Translations under genes and position numbers: made by a program | Shown here: positions 1-11,023 of the stretch, one piece after another | Layout: every line of letters starts with the position of its first letter | Numbering within the stretch: position 1 is the stretch's first letter | The notes under the pieces: model-generated | What the model saw: only the letters and a program-made list of their open reading frames with translations | Databases searched by the model: none | What the model was told of the DNA's origin: nothing | Source: Tubulanus polymorphus | Taxonomy: Eukaryota; Nemertea; Palaeonemertea; Tubulaniformes; Tubulanidae | Direction: 5' to 3' | Assembly (NCBI RefSeq): GCF_964204645.1 | Contig: NC_134029.1 | Span: 17,378,450 to 17,442,449 of the forward strand | Length of the DNA stretch: 64,000 bases

Positions 1-71
1 TGCTCTATTTTACCTAAACCGTAGTAAAAAGTTCAGTGTCGGATTTGAAATACATGTCTATAACTGAAAAC

Positions 72-190
72 AATAGCCGCGAAAACACGGAGACGATTTG
101 GCTCAGGCCCGGTCCGACGTTTTTGGTCGGGCCAAACAGGCTCATTTGGCACCCGTGTGACAGTTGTCCCGGGCCAAATAGCTGATGGTG
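72..190. repeat. Partial foldback-repeat end, TAGCCG...GACGATTTGGCTCAG family
   Basis: The stretch from TAGCCGCG through GACGATTTGGCTCAGG matches, in reverse complement, the right end of the repeat near 48600-48649. Only one end is recognisable here, so I read it as a truncated copy of a dispersed inverted-repeat element. No protein is encoded. Confidence 0.4.
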
Positions 191-447
191 ACTTTTTGCA
201 CTAGCGCAGGCGTTAATTCTGTGACATGGAAATAAATTCTCCGGAATATGCTGGTTTTTTCAAATGAATTTAATTTCTAGGTTTTAATATTCCGAGCTAG
301 CTATTCCAACTAACTCAGAATAAACATCAGAATGCGGATAATCAGTGAATTTTGACCCTGTTCTACAGTTGTGAGTTAATATTGAACCTTTGAGCCTTTC
401 TGAAATTCATAGCCATACCTAGCAGATTCCGGAATTCGGTACAGGCA

Positions 448-540
448 AGAAAAGCCATAAGTCAGTCTACTGGGTAGCACGCTTGCTTTCTACATATGAG
501 ACCCGGTTTCGCTCCCTGGTGAGTGCGCGTTATGTCACTG
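448..540 (+). repeat. tRNA-derived SINE-like head
   Basis: The sequence carries an A-box-like stretch (AGTCTACTGGGTAGCAC) and, about 35 bases later, a B-box-like stretch (GGTTTCGCTCCC) followed by TGGTGAGTGCGCG. It does not fold into a full cloverleaf by eye, so it is more likely a SINE head than a tRNA gene. A related B-box segment lies in reverse orientation at about 1107-1160, on the other side of the foldback element. Confidence 0.35.
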
Positions 541-680
541 TCACTTCTCTCTAATTTCGACTGCCTTCAGGCGATTTATATATTATTATTACTATTACTT
601 ATTTCATGTATATTGTTTATCATTATCATGTTGTCCACGCAGGATGAGGATGAGGTTTTACCGATATCAATTCGGGTTCT

Positions 681-1100
681 TATGGTGGCTGATAAGGGCC
701 ATAGTGTAGAATTCCTGGTATGTAAATGAGGGCGCCAGAACGCCAAAACGATAAAAAAACGTCCAATTTTCTCTGAAAGTCCGTTTTGGCGCGCCAAAAA
801 AAGAAAATTCCGTTTTGGCACCCCCGCCAAAACAACGAAAAACGTCCAATTTTCTCTGAAAGTTCGTTTTGGCGCGCCAAAACAAACAAAATTCATTTTG
901 GCACCCCCGCCAAAACAACGAAAAACGTCGAAATTTCTCTAAAAGTTTGTTTGTTAAAACTTTGTTTTGGCGCGCCAAAACGAACTTTCAGAGAAAATTG
1001 GACGTCTTTTTTTTCGTTTTGGCGTTCTGGCGTTCTGGCGTTCTGGCGCCCTTATTTACATACCAGGAATTCTACACTATGGCCCTTATCAGCCACCATA
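681..1100. mobile_element. Foldback MITE, TIR TATGGTGGCTGAT, 6-bp TSD GGTTCT
   Basis: A 420-bp non-autonomous element. The left arm begins TATGGTGGCTGATAAGGGCC and the right arm ends with its reverse complement, with the inverted match running about 70 bp inward. It is flanked by a perfect 6-bp direct repeat, GGTTCT, at 675-680 and 1101-1106. The interior contains several short palindromes around TTTTGGCGCGCCAAAA. Open frames inside it are by-products of the repeats. The same terminus and 6-bp target size recur at 20373-20530. Confidence 0.8.
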
Positions 1101-1106
1101 GGTTCT

Positions 1107-1160
1107 CAACCAACGTGTGAAATTACGCGCACTCACCGGGGATCGAACAGGTCGAACCAC
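1107..1160 (-). repeat. SINE-like B-box segment, inverted copy
   Basis: Read on the minus strand this contains a GTTCGATCCCCGGTGAGTGCGCG-like segment, matching the B-box end of the unit at 448-540 in opposite orientation. The foldback MITE lies between the two. Confidence 0.3.
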
Positions 1161-1449
1161 CTCATCAAAATTATCAACACCTCATCTGGGCCGCGGCACT
1201 ATCACTCATCAGCAGGCTTTCATAGTTTTTACAGAAACCATCGCTCAAATACCGTAAAATTCAACCATCTTTCTGACGATTTTTCAAAATCTTCTAAACC
1301 TCGGGACAACGCCCTCGAGCTCCCTCCCCTTTCGAAAAATTCTAGATCCGCCCCTGGATAAACCTTTGCAGTCTCAATATTCTGAAATTACAATACAGAT
1401 AATACAGACAAAGATAACATTGTTGTGTTGTTTATTTTTTTCATGACAG

Positions 1450-4400
1450 AAATCATATGATGTACGGATTATCAGCGATCAATCCTCGGATCCCCTGGCA
1501 TAAGAATGTATATTTCCTGCATACCAGTGCTATAGTAGAGACCGACAGGGCTTACTATTACGGATCCCGTGTAGATTATGACCACCTAGACAGTTTTAAG
1601 GATGCGATTAAATTGAGCATTAATCCAATAATTATGACCCATGCAAAACACACCATCAAATTCAGGTAACTATGCAGAAATGCGTATTCAGAAATGATTA
1701 ACCAATTGTAAAATTAGTTGATATAGGAATTAGATTGTCTATTATGTCCAATGTTACATTTTAGATGTTCATGGAAAGGAAATGATTGTTTCAAAAACAA
1801 TAGTTTAGGAAAAGTAACCGAGGAAATACACTACACCCAAGATGGTGCATGCTACACGTATAAACCTCTTTCAAAAGTGACATCAACTGGTAAGTGACTG
1901 TTTGTGAAATTAGGAAAATGTGCCACTAGATTTAGGAAATGTTTATGATATTATCATCCGACGCTCTTAGTAGCATAGTAGCATGATAACCAAATCATAA
2001 TGAAATCATAATCTAAAAAACGAATGCATTCCTATATTCCATTCAGCACTATATGATTATTCTTGTTATTAAGAGTTTTCCGTCATGTTTTGTCCAAAAA
2101 AGTTTGACACTTTTAACACTTTTGTGACACGTATAGGGTAGTTTTACTGTTGAGGAAGGTTTATATTCTACTGTAAAATTTCCACCTTCATTTCAAAATC
2201 CATTTAGATGTATTTCAATGAAGAAAACATGAAGAAAATCCGGGAGAAACCCCTCTCTAAGACTGATAACTGTAATGAAGCTAGTAGTTAGAGCTACTAG
2301 CAATTATATTTTGTATGTAGTTTGCCCAATTCTGGAGGTTAAAATAGGTCACGTCATTGTTTACATAATCCAGGAAGAAAGACACTCTAAATATTTGGAT
2401 GGATATATGAAAGCTGTGGGTACTGGAGTGTGTAATGGGTAGTGTAGTGTGATCTGTGTGCATTTGTGGCCAGCACACAGATCCCATTGTTCATTGGGGT
2501 TTGGTCCAGGACTCGCGAGATTTTCAACAACACGGAAGTAACGTGTAATAAATGATGACTTGAATTGCATGACTACCTACCACCCCTCATTATTGTTGGA
2601 AAACTAAACGTTCGGCACTGACTAATAATTAGTAATAACATTTTAGAAATGCCCAGAATTTTAACTTAGGTTCTATCTCATTTTTATTTTACAATTGCAG
2701 TTGGTATAATTTTTTTAAACGGCCGTTAAGGCTTCATGTTTCGTCTGCAATTCACTGCAAATAGTTACGCAACTACGCACATTTCAGTGTTTTTGGCAGC
2801 TGTACACTCAATCGGCACCGTTCGTGACTAGCTTCACTGCGGAATTATCATTAATTAACATCGCCATATCACATCATCAACTTATATTGTGCCCTAAAAC
2901 CCTAACAGCCGAAATAATTGAAATGTACACACGATTTCTATCATTGAAAATTGAGAGAGTGGCCATGTTTGTGTTTGCTGCTTCGCGTAAATCCCGCGCG
3001 GTGGCGCAACCGCGCGGAGTGGGGCCGATACGTCTAGTGCATATAAACGACTATAGGACAACGGACAACGTTATGGTATTGCAGCTGATAGCAAGCCAGG
3101 TTTGACCATCCTCCCTCGGCACGAATTCGAACGTGATGGCATCGCTAGACTCAGCCACGGCATGAACCCCTGCCACTCTAGACCGGGTTCACAGGTACAT
3201 GCGCAGGTTTGCCGCAAGCAGGGCGGTTCCAGGGGCATGTTGTGACCATGTCGACCAATAAAAAGGGCATATATTCTTAATTTCGGGCGGAAAGGCATAT
3301 CAGCAATATTTTTGAAATTTTACTATCATTTTAGAGCTTTCTGGCCATCTCTGAGAGGCATCTAGTCAAGAAACATAGGTTATATATTTAGGAAAAATAT
3401 CTATTGTGTATCTCAGGTGGTTACAACGGCAAATTTTGATACAGAGAAAAAATAAAAAGGAACTTTAAAATTCCGACCGTGTCGGGCGACACGGTCGACA
3501 CGGTCTAAATCCGCCCCTTGCAAGAAAACTTGCGGCACCAATCACACCGGCCAATCATCACAATGCTCGTTGTATAATCGCTGAGGCAAATTTCACGGAT
3601 GAATAGATGGGAAATCCCGGCCTAAAATAAAACGGGATTTCTGATAATGACATCATCTAAGCTACGCGTTGCGCACTAGGTCTAGTGTGGCAGCGTTTCG
3701 TACAGTGGAAAGATTCGAGGATGGGTTTGACTTTTTCACCATTTATTGGTGACGAATTCCATTATGTTTTGGAATGCAATTACTTTTCGAACTTGCGAAA
3801 TGTGTATATACCCCAATTTTTCACAGTTAACCCAACTAATCACTAATTAAGTAAATTGTTTAATTCAAACGATAGAAAGTTGTTAAGAAGACTTGCAGCG
3901 TATGATAAGGCATTGTGCAGAAGTATGTAAACTTATATTTCCATGTTTTTACTTGTGTTTTTGTGCTCGAAAAATTAGGTATAATTTGGAGCAAAAAAGA
4001 ATTATCTAAAAAATGGAAATCAGATCATGTCAGCTGGCAGCTATTCGATTCGATTCCTTCGCAGCGTCGGACTTTATTGTACATGTCTATACATGTCATG
4101 TTCTTTCTACAGCTGTTCTCCAATAATTTGACTTTCTTTCGTTATTGTCTTTCGTTTTCAGGTTCGTATCGACCGATTCCCAATCTAATAATTTGAGCGT
4201 TTTCTACCCATGTTCATTGGTGTCATGTTCCCCAGCGCCATGCTCCTCCCCTACTTTTCGAATGACGTTGCCTGAAAGTGAGTGGTTCAAAATCAAAGTT
4301 TTGAATGAATGCGCATACAGTCAACTACAATCACCATTAACCAAACCAACCACGCGTAATGACTGCACAGTCCTCGTAACCTGCGCTGAACTTTGTAGAA

Positions 4401-7259
4401 CAGAACAGATTAAGGGAATCAATTTTGTTTTCATTTCTAGACAATACACTTCAGCTGTTTCTGACAACCGAAGCCCAGTACATGCTGCATCAAAATCCAG
4501 GTTCAACGATTAAAATGGCAGTTCACAAACGAGATTTGGTACCGTCCATGGTAGCACGTGGTTCATTCATTAAACTGTTAGCAACCAAGGATGTCGACGT
4601 CGGCATTCGAGAAAATATGGTAATTGAAATAGGAATATAATATTATGTGAAAGGACGAACACCAAATGATATAGATTCGTGTTAGGTTTATATGAATATA
4701 TTCTAGTAAAAGATACATTAGAAATCTGCATTGATTTAAAAGAGGACATGAATGCATTTCTCAATGTAATTCAATATCTTCATTTCGATTTATTTAGGTA
4801 GAAATACAAGAAACGGAAGCCGGGTGCATAACGGTCGATCAACTGGATTTAACGGGTCTATCGCGAGCCCCTAGTGGATATGTCTTCGATCAGAATATTT
4901 GCGGTAGCCTGCTAAAACATTTACACGTGATGGATGTGTGCAACTGTTCATATCCCATTTTCGAAGACCGTAAGAAAATATCTCGCTGTTAACAAAATTA
5001 AACAACATTAGTTTTATAAAATCTCAAATGATGAAGATAAATTGAAGAAGCCGAAGGGTAAACACGCAGATAAATATGGCGGACTTTTTGCGCCTTTCTA
5101 AACGTGCAGATAAACATGGCGGACTTTTCTGCGCCTTTCTGGCCGGAAAAGTGAAAATAAAAAATAGATTAATGTCCCCAGGACGCCGTCGTAAAAACGT
5201 CATCCAAACGATCTTTGTCTATCCACAGAAAAAATGCTGCAAAACAATTCAAGAATAAGAACGTGTAGTATCATCGATGAAGTAACATGTGTTAGAAATG
5301 CTCTCGGTAATTATACGATTTCACATTACATCTATTGTTCACCTAGTATCCAGTAGCAATGTTATTATGTCATTAAAGCATTTTGCTAATATTTCTATAT
5401 TATATATCATCCATTTTCAGACGATGAACTCGAAAAACACTGTTGTAAACCACTTAAAGAAACTACTTTCGAATATTCAAAAGTAACTGCCCTCTATTCA
5501 CCAAACGCTCTTAAACACAACGGTATCGAGATGACTAGTGGAAGAAATCCTGGCTTTGACTACAATTTCGTTCGTGGTGGCTTTGTCTACGGCAGGGTAC
5601 TCCAGAATCTTGGGCTTTTCTACCACGGCTCCGACGAGACAACGATCATTGAAATAGAAAACACTGGTAAAAAGCTATTGGAAATCAAGGGATTTTTGAA
5701 TTATGTACTGTTTAGCCATGCGACAAATACTTTGATAAGCCCTAAGGCAAAGCAGATCAATGGAATGTTATTTAGTACCTGTAAAGCAGATGTCATCGCT
5801 TATGGCAACTCCCCTAACTATATTGCCATCGTTAGGAAACATGGCTATTCAATTTACCATGCGGCACTTCAAGTATTTTACCTATCAGCGGATGACAACC
5901 CCTTATGCAATAAGACGATTTTCTTCGATACCTTGGACGAACTGTCAAAGTTTTTGCCTACAGTGAGGCAGGCATTTATTGCCAAAAACATGACTTTCCC
6001 TGATGCCGTTAAAATGACAAATGGAGTCAATCAGACCCTGGTCGATATCAAACAACACATCACGTCATTGGAGTCGGATATAAAGAACGACATGGCTTAC
6101 CAAGCGAATAAATTCAAAACGCAGAACGTAGGACTCTTGGAAATGAGGTAGACCTATTTCATAGTATAAAAACGAATTGCTTTTTTTCGTCGAAAGAATG
6201 ACTGTGCGAATTTACAAATTCCCATTAAACTGGTTAAGTTTTGAAACTATCTGGTTTATGAACCCACATGACTGATATATACGTATAATAATTCAAATAG
6301 TAATAATCTCAACGACGTATTTTCAGCGGTACATTTTTGCGAGTTAGTATCCACATGAAAGAGATGTCCATTTACAAATATACCATCCGAACAGCCTACG
6401 ATCTCGGAATGCTGTGGAGTATGTCACAAATCAATTATTAATCAATTATGAATATAGTGAAGCCTAGTGCATACAGCAAGAAATAAATCCGAAACACGAA
6501 ACAACTTGTGTGTGTATACATAATAGATATCTTTCGATGATGATTCGGTTTGCCCACGCGCGCAATCACGTGTATCGTATTTCGGGTCTCACGAAACAAT
6601 TCAGAAAAACGTCCCTGTTTTGCGTTTCGGATTTATATCTTGATGTGCGCGCGCTAGGCTAAACTAAAATTCTAAAACTATCATTAAAAACGTAGTTTGT
6701 AGGAAGTAACACATAAACATTTTGGAAAGTTTGAATTCTAGGTGATATCGGAGGTTTGCTGGGACTAACTTTGGGTGGTAGCATGCTAACTATTGTCGAA
6801 GTCATTGATCTAATCGTGGTTATTTTCACCGCCGGAGCCCATTACAGGTGCGTATGCTATATTGTACTGGCACTTATCATTAGAAAAAAAGTCTACATGT
6901 GAATACTTATCCAAAAACACATTATCTTGTGGCCGCGAAGAAAGACATTTCTTTCCACGAAAAGATTAGTTCGTTCCGGTGAAAATTGTTCGGCTCGAAC
7001 GATAAGATTATTTCGTTCCCACAAACAAGTTTTCATTTTCCCCGCGTCGACTGCGTGGCTCCGTAAAATCAGAACCTAACGCTGGAGAATATATGTAATG
7101 ACGATATTGCACTCAGGATTCACCGAGAGATATTCTCAGCTCTCTTGCGTGAACATTTTCTAGTCGTTTTCTTTTATTTACAGAGTTGCGAAAACAAGAG
7201 TGAAAAAGATAAAATTACAGCAGGAGAAACAGGAGGAAAAACCGGAATACAAATATTGA
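1450..7259 (+). CDS. DEG/ENaC (ASIC-like) sodium channel, 3' eight exons; N-terminus outside window
   Basis: Plasma-membrane cation channel subunit of the degenerin/epithelial sodium channel family. Exons read in frame through GT-AG junctions: 1450-1665, 1765-1889, 4441-4619, 4798-4969, 5421-6147, 6327-6418, 6742-6847, 7194-like terminal exon 7184-7259 (TGA at 7257). Family marks: DGACYTY in exon 2, equivalent to the conserved G-x-CYTFN element; LQLFLTT and the IHxxDxxP-like AVHKRDLVP in exon 3; a C-x-C near the end of exon 4; and in exon 7 DIGGLLGLTLGGSMLTIVE, the pore-lining second transmembrane segment with a GGS selectivity filter (G-x-S in the family). A basic tail of about 24 residues follows. 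The first transmembrane segment and start codon are not seen and should lie left of base 1. Exon 5 (727 bp) is unusually large and cysteine-poor compared with the thumb of typical ASIC/ENaC. Family call strong; subfamily unknown. Confidence 0.85.
2370..3039 (+). repeat. Dispersed ~670-bp repeat, copy 1 (sodium-channel intron 2)
   Basis: This block matches the reverse complement of 47496-48178 over nearly its whole length, from CCAGGAAGAAAG to GGGGCCGATACGTC, with scattered substitutions and small indels. It contains no convincing protein. Terminal inverted repeats and a target duplication were not identified, so the class of element is open. Confidence 0.7.
5057..5142 (+). repeat. Two-copy tandem duplication, ~42-bp unit
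   Basis: Within sodium-channel intron 4, a unit containing CGCAGATAAATATGGCGGAC...TGCGCCTTTCT is repeated twice in direct orientation with a few differences. It is a small local duplication with no evident function. Confidence 0.5.
6461..6660. mobile_element. 200-bp foldback element in sodium-channel intron 6
   Basis: The left end AGCCTAGTGCATAC...ATAAATCCGAAACACGAAAC is mirrored by the right end GTTTTGCGTTTCGGATTTAT...GCGCTAGGCT, giving imperfect terminal inverted repeats of about 40 bp. No clear target duplication was found. It lies between exons ending 6418 and starting 6742. Confidence 0.6.
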
Positions 7260-8871
7260 ATTTTTTATTCGAGCATTAGTGAAAACATAGAACTCAAATC
7301 AAATTGATTTGATTTGAAAAGAATTCATTACAAACGTCATTAGCAACGAAAGTCAATTGATTATTTTACCGATGAACTACGAGTACTAGCAGAAATACGT
7401 CTTACAAGACGCAATACGAATCTTGAACATCTGAAGTCAATAATACGCACTGTACTTCAATAATAAAGAAAGGCAACCTTCAGATGAAGCAGAGCTTCAT
7501 AAGGCGCGACGATTTGGAAAAATGTCATCGGAACATAACCTGTATATAACTTTATATACAGGTTATGTATATATTGCATAGTGCATCGTGCGCTTACAGC
7601 TACAAGATTGAATTGATAGGTATATAGTTGATGGGCAAATATTAGCGCTATAGATGCGGATTGAATTTTATATTCCATCACTCAAGGTGTTGTACACAGT
7701 GTTTACGTCTAGCCGTTTGCTGTGGCTTACGTGGTGTTCACATAAGATCATTTATTGCCACGGGGCAAATAGGAATAATGCGGTGTGTGTCGATGTAGAA
7801 TTACTGATCGGTTACATTTTGTTCGTGTAAATCTGAGATGTTTTGGTTTTGCTATGCGTTAATGACTCCGACATACAGATATTAATTCTACGGTGCGATG
7901 ATACAGATACGTATGTCTGTAGACATACGTAATTTGAACATTTTTCTATCTTCCACGATTTATCTGGGGAGGGGACTAATCAAGGTTTGGCCTAGACGAG
8001 ATTTTTTCAGTTCCTTCAGGGATTAAAGTGCAGTCTATTGGGTTTCCATGATTTATTCATTTTTTCGAATATGAGAATTCAAATTTACATCTGTCAAGCA
8101 GCGGTAATGAGTTTCTGCAAATTGGCTAAAGTTTTCATTAATCTTATTTTCTAAATAATCGGGCTGTAAAAAAGATATATACTGTGGTACTACCAGGCTG
8201 CGGCATCTTACAATAGTGCCTCCAACAGAGGGTCCTAGCAAAAATCCCCATAATATTATTTGTCATAGGATCTGATCACATCCTGAACAGTTCATGAAGG
8301 TCTATAAGGAATTCTGACAGAGAAATCGATCGTTTTGCGATTCTTATGTGAAAGAAAAACAGGTAAACGTGGGAATGAATAACTTACAATAGAGTTTCTG
8401 TTGAAAGGCAATATCAGAAAATCTAATAATGTGAAAACCTATTAATGTCGTATAAAAAGTGCCTTAAGAAAACGTGCACCATCATAACAACTTTGTATGT
8501 GTCCTGAAATACGTATCACTGTACCTAGTCATGTCATGTCTATTAATACCACATGGAGAGTACCGGTACTACAAAATGAGCAAAAATCAATGGTGGGTTT
8601 TTCATAATTGAATTTTATCTATTTGAAAAATATACTAAGCTATTATCCATATATTGATCATTCGAATAAATGGTTTCGGAATGTACAATATAACAACCAG
8701 TACCACGACTTTCCTGGTATAAAAAAGACTGATTGAAATGTAGTTTGAAAGCTGCTTTACAATAAGCTACACCTCTTAATTGCGGAAGTGCACTTAATGA
8801 CACGAAAATGTTGAAATCCTACCACGCATGAAGGAGACCTCCGTGGGGGTCATATCAAATCCTGTGAATGT
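7260..8871. other. Intergenic, no gene recognised
   Basis: Between the sodium-channel stop codon and the 3' end of the minus-strand GPCR. It should contain the channel 3' UTR and the receptor 3' UTR. I see no protein-coding exon. A short palindrome, ACGTATGTCT-GT-AGACATACGT, sits near 7911-7932. Confidence 0.4.
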
Positions 8872-9909
8872 TTATCCGATTTCAACCATTTCTCTATTGT
8901 TGCTCATCTCGTCAGAGATGTCATCACCTATACGACGAATGCCTTCTGTAGTCAACATCCTGATCTTACAACTTATGACACTAACAAGCAAACGCCAAAC
9001 CATTTTACGATACATACGATTAACGTAAGAATAAATTATAACATTCATAAAACTGTTACAGTTAGCAATCCACGTGGCTATCCAACTGATTACGTCCGGA
9101 ACTCGGACATCACCTGAACTAACGACTGCCACAGCAGTATAAGTTCCCCAAGATAAGAAATAAGCTATAGCCGTGGTACCAAGTACTCGAATCGCCCGCA
9201 TATCGCTTTTCGATACCTTCCCCTCGTGTTCGATTACTTCCAAATTCTGAATCCGTCGCACTTGATTTCTTGCGATTTTCGCGATATGACAAGACGTACT
9301 CATTAGAATCAATCCAGAGAAAATCGGTATATAAATACCCGTAATCAGACAATACCAAAAATTGTCAATCCAATACATGGCACACATATTTTCTGCGTGG
9401 CTATACTTGTAATAGGACTCGGGTAGTGATTGCAATATTGGTGTCATGAAGGTGATACTAGCTCCAAGCCACAAACCCCCGAAAACGATATAAAGACGAC
9501 AAGGCGTTACAAGTTGGCCGTAGCGATACGGGCGAGTGATGGCTAGATGTCTATCGATGCTCACTAAGCCTAGTGACCAAATTGACACGGTGACAGAAAC
9601 GCCGTGAAACATGCCGGAGACCTGGCAGAAATCGATACTGTACGGCCATTTATCTATACAGCTAGGATAAATTGACGGTAGACACGCAAATAATCCAACC
9701 ATAATGTCAGCGCAAGACAAATTTAAAAGGCACAAACGAGATGTTTTTGGTAACTGCTTTAAATGCCGCATACAAGTCAGGTTTATAATATTCGACACAA
9801 TTATAGCGAATGTAACGAATGATGTGAATATAACACGAAACACGGACGGGATTGGATGAACGTAGCTTCCATCAACTGTTTCCTGAGTAGAATTTGTAGT
9901 GACATTCAT
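8872..9909 (-). CDS. Intronless class A orphan GPCR, GPR21/GPR52-like
   Basis: A 345-residue seven-transmembrane receptor in one exon; signals through G proteins at the plasma membrane, ligand unknown. The N-terminus has N-glycosylation sequons at N2 and N6. TM1 spans about 22-46, TM2 contains LSCADIM (D68), and C95 with C176 can form the usual TM3-ECL2 disulfide. TM3 ends SIDRH (119-121, DRH in place of DRY), TM6 has FLSWGTY (251-257, lacking the common CWxP), and TM7 has NSFMNVIIYS (285-294, NVIIY in place of NPxxY). The LVTPxRL segment after TM3 and the WIxTWIANxNSFxN...IYS pattern resemble what I remember of GPR21/GPR52. The third intracellular loop is short and basic. The start is the first ATG before TM1. 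No intron or frameshift, so probably functional. Family confident, ortholog tentative. Confidence 0.85.
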   Translation of the reverse strand: MNVTTNSTQETVDGSYVHPIPSVFRVIFTSFVTFAIIVSNIINLTCMRHLKQLPKTSRLCLLNLSCADIMVGLFACLPSIYPSCIDKWPYSIDFCQVSGMFHGVSVTVSIWSLGLVSIDRHLAITRPYRYGQLVTPCRLYIVFGGLWLGASITFMTPILQSLPESYYKYSHAENMCAMYWIDNFWYCLITGIYIPIFSGLILMSTSCHIAKIARNQVRRIQNLEVIEHEGKVSKSDMRAIRVLGTTAIAYFLSWGTYTAVAVVSSGDVRVPDVISWIATWIANCNSFMNVIIYSYVNRMYRKMVWRLLVSVISCKIRMLTTEGIRRIGDDISDEMSNNREMVEIG

Positions 9910-10609
9910 TCTTCAAGATGACCTATATCCGATAGCCAAATTTATCCTAGGCTGTCCGCTCTATTAATCTGTCTGGTACATTCTGCATTCACTGGCATTG
10001 GTTGCAGAATCCCTGTGAACGCTTCGAAATCATTATTTTGTAGCATCTTTCGACGCGGATATTCTGAAAAATCAAATCGACTATTGCTTTCGTGTTGACT
10101 GTGATCCCGTGAGATGTAATTTGCTATTTCTACGTGTCGGTTATTTGTCGCCTGACGCTTTGAGGCGAGTTTACATTAAACAAACCACATCCGTATCGGA
10201 AAATGAAGATAATTTGACGCTACTGAACTGAACCTTACAGCAGAAGTATAGATTCTTTCAGCGCTCACCAAACAAAAATGTTATTAACACTTCCAGTGAA
10301 AGAAATAATCGTAGGCAATATGAATTGTGGTTGCAGTGACCACCCGTAATCGGCAATATGGTTATGATTCGACATCATTCATCGTACTTCAGTGCAGTGA
10401 TAGCAACAGGTCACTGTGTTTACGATTAATTATGATTTCAGCGCGATTGTATAACTACGGGTTCGAATGACACGCGAGCGCTTAAAATTACCATCATTTA
10501 CTGCTCCGGTGACATCAAAGTTACGACAAAATATTATTACACATTACACATTAACAATATGGCGGCGACCATGTAGGACGTGCGAGATAGCACTCCGTTT
10601 ATATTCAAC
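9910..10609. other. GPCR upstream region
   Basis: Lies 5' of the minus-strand GPCR and would contain its promoter and any 5' UTR exon. No coding exon, TATA-like start or repeat was identified with confidence. It ends exactly at the target duplication TTCAAC (10604-10609) of the large palindromic element. Confidence 0.35.
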
Positions 10610-10724
10610 AGTAATAGGGGTAATGGGCTTTCAGGCCAAAGGTCGAACGGTCGAGCTCGTAAAAAATGAAAAAACATAAAAATAATAACAATTTCTACTT
10701 GAATTACTCGCAAAACTCATAAAA

Positions 10725-10774
10725 ATGAAAAATAAATTCTCACACGCTCGAATTTATTTTTCATTTTCTACTCG
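10725..10774. repeat. Hairpin near the left terminus of the palindromic element
   Basis: AAAATGAAAAATAAATTC is followed after about 10 bases by GAATTTATTTTTCATTTT, an 18-bp perfect stem. Its mirror copy is at about 16524-16573 in the other arm, and a degenerate version occurs in the mini element near 21420-21470. Conservation between the two related elements suggests a role in end recognition or replication, which is inference. Confidence 0.6.
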
Positions 10775-10786
10775 CTAGAAAAAGTG

Positions 10787-10996
10787 TGAGTAAAGTGTGA
10801 GTGAAATAATTCATATTTTAACAGATTTCGAGTAAAAATATAAGTAAAATAAATGGATAACTAAACGAATATAAAAGTGTGAGTAAAGTGTGAGTGAAAT
10901 AGTTTATATTTTAAACATATTTCAATATTTATATTTGTATGAGTTAGATTTTTAAACATTAAAAGTGTGAGTAAAGTGTGAGTGAAATAATTCATA
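10787..10996 (+). repeat. Three spaced copies of a ~37-bp iteron-like repeat
   Basis: The unit AAAGTGTGAGTAAAGTGTGAG followed by TGAAATARTTYATATTT occurs at about 10789, 10877 and 10961, just upstream of the first ORF, and in mirror orientation at about 16300-16512. A shorter copy (TTATTTCACTCACAC) is kept in the mini element near 21239. It could be a promoter array or a protein-binding iteron; the sequence alone does not decide. Confidence 0.6.
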
Positions 10997-11023
10997 TTTA
11001 GAACAGTGAATATTTATATTTGA

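Noticed and set aside
448-540. Possible tRNA gene
   Set aside because: Boxes A and B are approximate and the acceptor stem does not pair; a SINE head fits better.
786-1361. Long overlapping ORFs rich in FWRAKTN-like repeats on both strands
   Set aside because: They come from the palindromic GCGCGCC/TTTTGGC repeats of the foldback MITE.
4163-4278. Possible extra sodium-channel exon with good acceptor TTTTCAG and donor GAAA|GTGAGT
   Set aside because: In the phase left by the exon ending at 1889 it meets a TGA after about 11 codons, whereas direct splicing 1889 to 4441 keeps the family motif order.
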